The position numbers were made by a program, and so were the translations under genes. Shown piece by piece: positions 6,211-11,836 of a stretch of 11,836 bases of DNA. The DNA lies in assembly GCA_003551405.1 (NCBI GenBank), contig PUMO01000161.1:1-11836 (forward strand). The letters are read 5' to 3'. Positions within the stretch are counted from its first letter, which is position 1, and each line of letters begins with the position of its first letter. The stretch comes from Mollicutes bacterium (GTDB lineage Bacteria; Bacillota_I; Bacilli_A; Izemoplasmatales; Izemoplasmataceae). The notes below the pieces were generated by a model, which made no database searches, was not told the origin of the DNA, and saw only the letters and a list, made by a program, of their open reading frames with translations.

Positions 6211-7890
6211 TTATAGCGTTTTAATGACGGGTAAGATCATCGGATTACGCTCTGTTTTATTGACAATGTAGTCATTGAGCAAGCGAATCACATCGCGCTT
6301 GATGAGTCCGGTTTTGATGGTGTCATATTTGCTTAGCAAGTTTTTGACGTGGTTGTCAACCATGGCACTGAGCTCCTTGGTCAGTTCGGTGTGGCTTTTC
6401 ATATAGACGAATCCGCGTGAGACAATTACGGAGTTTCCTTTTAGGCTCCGGTTTTTTTCATCAATGGTGATGACGATGCTCAAAAGCCCATCTTCACTTA
6501 AGATTTTACGGTCTTTTAGTACCACTGAGCCAATGTCGCCGATGCCTTTACCGTCGATATAGACGTTGCCTGCTGGCACACTGCCGGCTTTGCGTGCGCT
6601 CTTTTTCGTAAGTGCGAGCATATCGCCATTATCCATGACGAATTCATTCCCGCGCTTCACACCGCAGGCGATGCCGGTTTCCGCATGGATTTTAAGCATG
6701 CGGTGTTCACCGTGAATCGGCATGAAGTATGTGGGGCGCATCAGTTTAAGCATCAATTTAAGTTCCTCACTGCCCCCATGGCCTGAAGTATGCGTGTCAC
6801 TCAGGGGTGAATGGGTGATGACGTTCGCATCTTGCTTAAACAGTTGATTGATGGTTTTATTGACTGATGGCTGGTTGCCGGGGATGGGGCTTGAAGAGAA
6901 GATGACCGTATCGCCAGGCTGTACTTTAATTTGTTTGTGTGTGCCGTTGGCGATGCGTGAAAGTGCCGCAAACGGTTCACCCTGTGAGCCCGTTGAAATG
7001 ATGGTGATTTCATGCGGGGCGAAATGTTTGAGCGCCCGCGGAGATACAAAGGTACCATGGGGCGCTTTGATGTAGCCCATTTGTTGTCCGACTTCAACGG
7101 TGCGTTCCATACTGCGGCCAAACACGGCGATTTTTCGTCTTGAGGCAATGGACGCTTCAACGATTTGTTGGACGCGGTGAATGTTGCTTGCGAATGTTGC
7201 GACGAGTGCGCGTCCTTTGATGTTGGCAAAAATATCCTTGATGTTTTCACTGACGGTGGTTTCACTTTTGGTGAAGGCATCAATTTCCGCATTGGTGGAG
7301 TCACTCAGCAGTAACAACACCCCATTATGCCCAAGCTTTGCCATTTTGGCATAATCCGCGTCGGGTCCGGTCGGTGTAAAATCGAATTTGAAATCTCCGG
7401 TGTGAACGATCTTACCGTGCGGGGTGCCCACAACAACACCGAATGAGTCGGGGATGGAGTGGTTGGTTCTGAAAAATCCCACAGAAAGGTGTTTAAACCG
7501 AATGATGTCGTTTTCGAAAAATTCCAAGAGGTTGTAGTGAATTCCCTTGTGTTCTTCCATTTTGTTTTTGATCAAGCCAACGGCCAGGCCGTTCGCATAG
7601 ATCTTGGGTATTTTGACATGACGTAAAAGCCAGGGGATCCCGCCAATATGGTCTTCATGACCATGGGTGATCACCAACGCTTTAATTTTATCTTGATTCT
7701 CAGCGAGATATGTATAATCGGGAATGACATAATCAATCCCAAGGAGCGAGTCGTCGGGGAACATAATGCCAGCGTCAATAATGACGATTTCATTTTGGTA
7801 TTCCACGACATACATATTTTTTCCGACTTCACCAAGACCGCCTAATGCAAAAACACCCACTTCATGTTTTTTAAAAATTTGATTTTGCAT
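6211..7890 (-). CDS. rnj: Ribonuclease J (RNase J1-like)
   Basis: This is a metallo-beta-lactamase/beta-CASP ribonuclease with 5'-3' exonuclease and endonuclease activity, central to mRNA turnover and rRNA 5' maturation in Bacillota. From ATG at 7890 it has 559 residues, the family's usual size. H76-G-H78-E-D80-H81 is the zinc-binding motif, within two residues of its position in Bacillus RNase J1. Downstream are VHTGDFKFD (further zinc ligand), LLLSDSTNAE and ATFASNIHRVQQ (beta-CASP), GSQGEP, HTSGHGGSEELK and PIHGEHR. The C-terminal domain ends NPMILPVIKTL, as in the family. The start is set by AGGAGGA 6 nt upstream; the frame stays open to an ATG at 7926 that has no ribosome site. Only one copy is in view, so J1 versus J2 cannot be decided, but the complete active site favours J1. 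Confidence 0.95.
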   Translation of the reverse strand: MQNQIFKKHEVGVFALGGLGEVGKNMYVVEYQNEIVIIDAGIMFPDDSLLGIDYVIPDYTYLAENQDKIKALVITHGHEDHIGGIPWLLRHVKIPKIYANGLAVGLIKNKMEEHKGIHYNLLEFFENDIIRFKHLSVGFFRTNHSIPDSFGVVVGTPHGKIVHTGDFKFDFTPTGPDADYAKMAKLGHNGVLLLLSDSTNAEIDAFTKSETTVSENIKDIFANIKGRALVATFASNIHRVQQIVEASIASRRKIAVFGRSMERTVEVGQQMGYIKAPHGTFVSPRALKHFAPHEITIISTGSQGEPFAALSRIANGTHKQIKVQPGDTVIFSSSPIPGNQPSVNKTINQLFKQDANVITHSPLSDTHTSGHGGSEELKLMLKLMRPTYFMPIHGEHRMLKIHAETGIACGVKRGNEFVMDNGDMLALTKKSARKAGSVPAGNVYIDGKGIGDIGSVVLKDRKILSEDGLLSIVITIDEKNRSLKGNSVIVSRGFVYMKSHTELTKELSAMVDNHVKNLLSKYDTIKTGLIKRDVIRLLNDYIVNKTERNPMILPVIKTL

Positions 7891-7896
7891 TTTGCG

Positions 7897-7903
7897 TCCT
7901 CCT
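7897..7903 (-). promoter_or_regulatory. Consensus ribosome binding site of RNase J
   Basis: On the minus strand AGGAGGA lies 6 nt before ATG 7890. This near-perfect site overrules the longer reading from ATG 7926. Confidence 0.85.
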
Positions 7904-7935
7904 ATAATTTTCTGAAAGTGTTTCATTGCCTACCC

Positions 7936-7964
7936 ATTATAGCTTATTTTCCGCGATAAATAAA
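7936..7964 (-). promoter_or_regulatory. Promoter of RNase J (minus strand)
   Basis: On the minus strand a perfect TATAAT runs from 7941 to 7936, with a weak -35, TTTATT (7964-7959), 17 bp upstream. Initiation would fall around 7929, giving a leader of about 40 nt. It stands back to back with the HAD operon promoter. Confidence 0.6.
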
Positions 7965-7972
7965 CGCTTATG

Positions 7973-7995
7973 TGTTATAATTTTAATCAAAGGTG
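7973..7995 (+). promoter_or_regulatory. Extended -10 promoter and RBS of the HAD-priA-fmt operon
   Basis: TGTTATAAT (7973-7981) is a full TGn extended -10 and no clear -35 is present. AAAGGTG (7989-7995) is the ribosome site, 6 nt before ATG 8002. The predicted transcript start, near 7988, sits right at this site, as in the galactokinase-like gene. Confidence 0.6.
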
Positions 7996-8001
7996 ATGTC
8001 T

Positions 8002-8787
8002 ATGGGCAAGAAACATATCCTGTTTTTCGATGTGGATCACACACTGTATAATCCTAACACAAAATCGGTCCCGCAATCCAGTATTGATGCACTTGCGCGC
8101 GTTAAAGCACGCGGGGATACCAGGCTTGTGATCGCGACGGGCCGTGCATATTACATGCTTGAGGTCATTGATGCCATCAAGCCTTTTTTTGATGCCTTCA
8201 TCACCATTAACGGTCAAATCATTTTTGCGGATGGCACCATGATTCATGACGACCCCATGGATGAAACCCTGGTTCAAAAGGCGAAAACCATTTTTGAACG
8301 CGAAGCGTTGACGTACGGCTTCATTGGCAGTCAAACGCAAGCGGTCAATCAAAAAAGCGCGTACGTTGAGGCGATGTTTGAAGAACAAAACCTTCCCTAC
8401 CCTGTTGAGGACCCGGCGTTTGATATGCATCACGATGTCTATCAAATGTGGGCGTTTGCGGACACGCCGCATTTAAAAATCATCGAATCTCATTTTGACA
8501 ACCGCGTGGTTGTGCCGTGGCTCACTGATGGCTTTGATATCATTGCGCCCGGTAAAGACAAGCGCGAAGGGGTGATGCGCATCTTGAAACATTACGGCGT
8601 GGATGCCCACCAGGCGGTTTGTTTTGGGGATGGGGCGAATGATGCGGCCATGCTTGAAGCCATGCCTGTTTCGGTGGCGATGGGCAACGCAACGAAGGAC
8701 GTCAAAGCACGCGCCACCCATGTGACCGATACGTTTTGTAACGACGGCATCGCCAAAGCATTAAAAAAGCTGGGGTATATCCGATGA
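8002..8787 (+). CDS. Cof-type HAD-superfamily phosphatase (subfamily IIB)
   Basis: This soluble 261-residue hydrolase removes phosphate from small metabolites, commonly sugar phosphates or flavin-type cofactors; the substrate cannot be read from sequence. Motif I is D10-V-D12-H-T14 (nucleophile and general acid), motif II is the Thr of IATGR, motif III is a Lys in PGKDK (K187 best aligned), and motif IV is GDGAND with D210 and D214 for Mg2+. The cap between motifs II and III fits the C2 type of the IIB group, and family length is about 260-290. The start is ATG 8002 because AAAGGTG at 7989-7995 serves it; the in-frame GTG at 7993 and ATG at 7996 lie inside the pairing element. It ends in TGA, shared with the priA start (ATGA overlap), so it is the first gene of the operon. 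Confidence 0.92.
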   Translation: MGKKHILFFDVDHTLYNPNTKSVPQSSIDALARVKARGDTRLVIATGRAYYMLEVIDAIKPFFDAFITINGQIIFADGTMIHDDPMDETLVQKAKTIFEREALTYGFIGSQTQAVNQKSAYVEAMFEEQNLPYPVEDPAFDMHHDVYQMWAFADTPHLKIIESHFDNRVVVPWLTDGFDIIAPGKDKREGVMRILKHYGVDAHQAVCFGDGANDAAMLEAMPVSVAMGNATKDVKARATHVTDTFCNDGIAKALKKLGYIR

Positions 8788-11120
8788 AACCACATGCTTA
8801 TGCGGAAGTCATCATCGATATTGAACATGCGACCCTTGATAAACCGTTTGATTATAAAATCCCTGGCCCCTGGCAACCCATCATCACCCGCGGCATGCGC
8901 GTTGAAGTGCCCTTCAACCATCAAGTGCGCGCCGGGGTTGTCATTCAAACCAAAGCGTCAAGCACGGTTCAAAATATCAAACCGATTCGCGCCATCCGCG
9001 ACATTGAACCTTATTACAATGACGAACGCTTGGAGCTTGCGAGCAGTCTTGCGTTTCGTCATGTGCGTCCGCGCATGGCGTATTTGAACGCCATGTTACC
9101 AAGTGCACTTTCGCTTAAACGCGATGTGAAATATGTCAAGCGTGTGGATGACTTACCTGAAACGCTCAAACCCTATTTTGAACATGTCAGCACCATCGAT
9201 AAAAAAACCATTGCGCACCGTGACCTTCAGGCGTTTAAAGACGCAGAAAACAAAAACTTGATCAAAAGCACGCTTACGCTCAAACAAACCGCGCGCAAAA
9301 AGACCCATAAACGCATTACCTTGTTAGAAGACCGTCCAGTAAAGGGATCCAAACAGCGTGCCATTATCGATTATCTTAAAACCCATGGTCCCGCTTTGAA
9401 GCGTACCCTTTTACGTGAAACCGGTGCGGCGGCCAGTACCCTCAAACGCTTGGAAGATCAAGGAATCGTTCATGGTGCACAAGAAGAACAGTACCGCCAC
9501 ATTGAAAGTGTTTATGCGGATAATGCCAAAGTGGTTGACCATACAGAAGACCAACGAGCCATCATTGACACCATCGCCTCGTCGCTTAAACACTACAGTG
9601 AGCATTTGATTCACGGTGTGACTTCAAGCGGAAAAACCGAAATTTATATTGCGCTTACCAAGGCGGCCTTAGCGCACGGGGCAGTCATCATATTGATTCC
9701 TGAAATTGCGATCACCCCCCAAATTTTGGCGCGCTTTAAGGGTGTTTTCAAAGAACGCGTCGGTGTTTATCACAGTGCGCTTTCACCGGGGGAACAGTAT
9801 GATCAGTGGCGCCAGGCCCTGAGGGGTGAAAAAGACATTTTGATTGGTGCGCGCAGTGCCATTTTTGCGCCTTTTGAAACACTCGGTCTCATCATTATTG
9901 ATGAAGAACAAAGTGACGCCTACATTCAGCGCGAACAGGCGGAATATGATGCACGTGAGGTGGCCCGCATTCGCGCGGCCACCCATCAGGTGCCTCTTGT
10001 TCATGGCAGTGCAACCCCATCGGTTGAAACCTATTATAAGGCGAAAGAAGGGCGCATTCACCTTCATATCCTTAAAGATCGCGCCCTTGGCGCAAAGCCT
10101 CCGCGCATTCAGCGTGTTGATATGAAAAAGGAATTTAAATCCGGCAACGCCTCCATCTTATCTGGTACACTCAAGGATGCGATTGAAACGCGGCTTAAAC
10201 GCGGTGAACAGACGTTACTTTTAATTAACCGGCGTGGACATGCCAATTTCGTACTTTGTCGTGATTGTGGGAAACGGATCATCTGTCCCCACTGCGATGT
10301 GTCCTTGACCTATCACCACCATAAACGCGTGATGAAGTGTCATTACTGTGGCCACGAAGAAGCGGCCCCCTCAAGGTGTCCCGCGTGCGAATCAAAACAC
10401 ATTCGCTATATGGGTCTTGGTAGTGAGAAAGCGGAATCACAGGTTAAGACATTGTTTCCTTCCGCAAACGTGATGCGTCTTGACCGTGATACGACAAAGA
10501 AAAAGGGATCGCATGAAGCGTTGCTTTATCAGTTTGAAACAACAGGCGATATCCTCATTGGCACGCAGATGATCGCTAAGGGTCTCGATTTTCCGCGCGT
10601 CACCCTGGTGGGGGTACTCAGTGCGGACATGGCGCTTTTTGTGCCAGACTTTTATGCGGAAAGCGAAACGTTTTCCTTGCTCAGTCAAATCGCCGGGCGA
10701 AGTGGGCGGCGAGACAAACAAGGCGAAGTGATCATCCAGGCCTACGATGCGTCGCATGATGTCTTAAAAGCCGTAGAAGACAGTCACTACCCTTCATTCT
10801 ATGCCCGTGAGATTGCGTTTAGGAAAGCCGCCCGCGTTGAACCGTTCAATCAGCTCACGCTGATTGTTGTTTCTGATGTATCGTATGATGCGGCGTATCA
10901 TCAGGCGCTTACGCTCAAACGCACCCTGAACCATGGTTCACTGGATGTCCTTGGACCCAGTGACGCCCGACCCGTCAAACGCCGCGATCAGTGGCGGGTG
11001 CAGTTACTGATCCGCCATCACGGACAGCCCAGTATCTATCCGAAACTGAGTGATGCGGTCCATGCGTTTTCAAAAGGCAAAACGCATGTCACATTGACAC
11101 AATATCCAAGAATATTTTAG
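8784..11120 (+). CDS. priA: Primosomal protein N' (replication restart helicase PriA)
   Basis: PriA recognises stalled forks and D-loops, unwinds DNA 3'-5' and reloads the replicative helicase. The 778 residues follow the family order: 3'-DNA-end-binding domain (1-105, DKPFDYKIP, GMRVEVPF), winged-helix part (about 187-228), Walker A GVTSSGKT (278-285), motif II DEEQ (373-376), GSATPS (408-413), a zinc region with eight Cys (492, 495, 501, 504, 519, 522, 532, 535), then GTQMIAKGLDFP and QIAGRSGR (motifs V and VI), and the C-terminal domain. Motif II normally reads DEEH followed by SYKQ and YHAR; here it is DEEQ, AYIQ and YDAR, so two usual His and one Lys are replaced. ATP- and zinc-binding residues look intact, so I expect activity. 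The ATG overlaps the HAD stop by 4 nt, with a weak GGGG site, which suggests translational coupling. Stop is TAG. Confidence 0.97.
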   Translation: MKPHAYAEVIIDIEHATLDKPFDYKIPGPWQPIITRGMRVEVPFNHQVRAGVVIQTKASSTVQNIKPIRAIRDIEPYYNDERLELASSLAFRHVRPRMAYLNAMLPSALSLKRDVKYVKRVDDLPETLKPYFEHVSTIDKKTIAHRDLQAFKDAENKNLIKSTLTLKQTARKKTHKRITLLEDRPVKGSKQRAIIDYLKTHGPALKRTLLRETGAAASTLKRLEDQGIVHGAQEEQYRHIESVYADNAKVVDHTEDQRAIIDTIASSLKHYSEHLIHGVTSSGKTEIYIALTKAALAHGAVIILIPEIAITPQILARFKGVFKERVGVYHSALSPGEQYDQWRQALRGEKDILIGARSAIFAPFETLGLIIIDEEQSDAYIQREQAEYDAREVARIRAATHQVPLVHGSATPSVETYYKAKEGRIHLHILKDRALGAKPPRIQRVDMKKEFKSGNASILSGTLKDAIETRLKRGEQTLLLINRRGHANFVLCRDCGKRIICPHCDVSLTYHHHKRVMKCHYCGHEEAAPSRCPACESKHIRYMGLGSEKAESQVKTLFPSANVMRLDRDTTKKKGSHEALLYQFETTGDILIGTQMIAKGLDFPRVTLVGVLSADMALFVPDFYAESETFSLLSQIAGRSGRRDKQGEVIIQAYDASHDVLKAVEDSHYPSFYAREIAFRKAARVEPFNQLTLIVVSDVSYDAAYHQALTLKRTLNHGSLDVLGPSDARPVKRRDQWRVQLLIRHHGQPSIYPKLSDAVHAFSKGKTHVTLTQYPRIF

Positions 11121-11123
11121 GAG
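11119..11123 (+). promoter_or_regulatory. Ribosome binding site of fmt, overlapping the priA stop
   Basis: AGGAG shares its first two bases with the priA TAG stop and lies 8 nt before TTG 11132. This supports the TTG as start, since the next in-frame ATG (11147) would cut off the first beta strand. Confidence 0.75.
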
Positions 11124-11131
11124 TGATTTAT

Positions 11132-11836
11132 TTGGCTACCGTTTTTATGGGAACCCCTGAATTTGCCCGTACCGTTGCGAATGCCATCCATGATGCCTAC
11201 CCCATTGACCTTGTGATCACCCAGCCCGATAAACCAATCGGACGCAAGAAAACCATGCACTCACCGCCCTTAAAGGTATTCGCAGAGGAAAAAGGCATTG
11301 AATGCATGCAGCCAAGGCGCATCCATGATGTGCTTGATACGCTTGAACGCCGCAATATTGATCTGATTATCACGGCGGCCTATGGTCAGATTTTACCGAC
11401 GCGTCTTCTTCGCATGCCCGCCCTTGGTGCGATCAATGTTCATGCCTCGCTGCTTCCGAAGTTACGCGGTGGCGCCCCTATTCAGCGTGCGATTGAACGC
11501 GGATACCGTGAAACGGGTGTAACGATTATGTATATGAGTGAAAAAATGGACGCAGGCGACATCATCTCTCAGCGCAAAATATCAATCAGCGACGATGAAA
11601 CCTCAGCGAGTTTATTTGAAAAACTGGCCCGCCTGGGCGGTGAATTATTAAAAGATACGCTTCCTGACATTTTTAACAATAAAGTCTCGGCCACCCCGCA
11701 AAAAACGAGTGAAGTCACCTATGCTTATACCATCAAGCGTGAAGAGGAAATGCTCGATTTCACTGAAACCGCTCAAACCCTTGAGCGTAAAATACGGGCG
11801 TTTTATCCTTCACCGGCGTGTTATTTCACCGTAAAC
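11132..11836 (+). CDS. fmt: Methionyl-tRNA formyltransferase, N-terminal 235 residues (3' end outside window)
   Basis: Fmt moves a formyl group from 10-formyl-tetrahydrofolate to initiator Met-tRNA. Translation from TTG 11132 begins MATVFMGTPEFA, the family opening (FMGTP-FA). Then come QPDKPIGRKK with a Ser-Pro-Pro stretch, AAYGQILP, and the folate and catalytic segment INVHASLLP followed by RGGAPIQRAI. N102, H104 and D140 (MDAGDI) correspond to E. coli N106, H108 and D144. The C-terminal OB domain that grips the tRNA starts near 205 (IRAFYPSPA) and is cut by the window end; about 75-80 residues are missing compared with a usual 310-315. The frame is intact as far as it goes. It follows priA by 11 nt in the same operon. 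In Bacillus, def lies between priA and fmt; here it does not. Confidence 0.95.
   Translation, partial: MATVFMGTPEFARTVANAIHDAYPIDLVITQPDKPIGRKKTMHSPPLKVFAEEKGIECMQPRRIHDVLDTLERRNIDLIITAAYGQILPTRLLRMPALGAINVHASLLPKLRGGAPIQRAIERGYRETGVTIMYMSEKMDAGDIISQRKISISDDETSASLFEKLARLGGELLKDTLPDIFNNKVSATPQKTSEVTYAYTIKREEEMLDFTETAQTLERKIRAFYPSPACYFTVN

Noticed and set aside
6801..7304. Minus-strand 167-codon frame inside RNase J
   Set aside because: It is a frame-shifted shadow of the beta-CASP region and is rich in Ser, Pro and Lys, as expected from offset codons.
8761..8790. Possible UGA=Trp genetic code (mycoplasma-like)
   Set aside because: The HAD gene ends naturally at TGA in an ATGA overlap with priA, and Trp residues in the proteins use TGG.

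Overview
The window reads as ordinary chromosomal DNA from a Bacillota/Mollicutes-like bacterium. RNase J, Firmicutes-style PriA and UvrC, an AGGAGG-type Shine-Dalgarno system and intrinsic terminators all point that way. Base composition looks like the mid-40s % GC by eye. TGA is a true stop (the HAD gene ends with it) and Trp is encoded by TGG, so the standard bacterial code applies and the TGA=Trp mycoplasmas are excluded. An Acholeplasma/Izemoplasma-like relative or another small-genome Bacillota would fit, but the sequence alone does not fix the lineage. There are no RNA genes, insertion sequences, CRISPR arrays, phage genes or long repeats. The longest gap without a gene is about 220 bases.

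Left part (1-2898, + strand): the 3' end of rbfA (30S maturation) and a short terminator hairpin, then uvrC (nucleotide excision repair endonuclease), which overlaps by 11 nt a DEDDh 3'-5' exonuclease with an N-terminal accessory region. The overlap implies translational coupling. Middle (2969-4117): a single-gene unit, with its own promoter and strong terminator, encodes a galactokinase-family GHMP protein whose catalytic and nucleotide-binding motifs are eroded. It is a candidate pseudoenzyme.

Central part (4182-7890): a P1B-4-type heavy-metal ATPase (SPC transmembrane motif, no N-terminal metal-binding domain) lies behind an AT-rich control region with a PerR-box-like palindrome over a -10 element. 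It converges on rnj (RNase J, - strand) at a perfect 24-bp palindrome that should terminate both transcripts. RNase J and the next operon diverge from back-to-back promoters.

Right part (8002-11836, + strand): a tight operon of a Cof-type HAD phosphatase, priA (primosomal helicase, 4-nt ATGA overlap) and fmt (Met-tRNA formyltransferase, TTG start, cut by the window edge). The usual Bacillus priA-def-fmt order lacks def here.

I do not see a clearly new multi-gene system. The items most worth a second look are the degenerate galactokinase-like protein, the possible peroxide/iron control of the P1B-4 ATPase, the altered DEEH-region residues in PriA, and the uvrC-exonuclease coupling.
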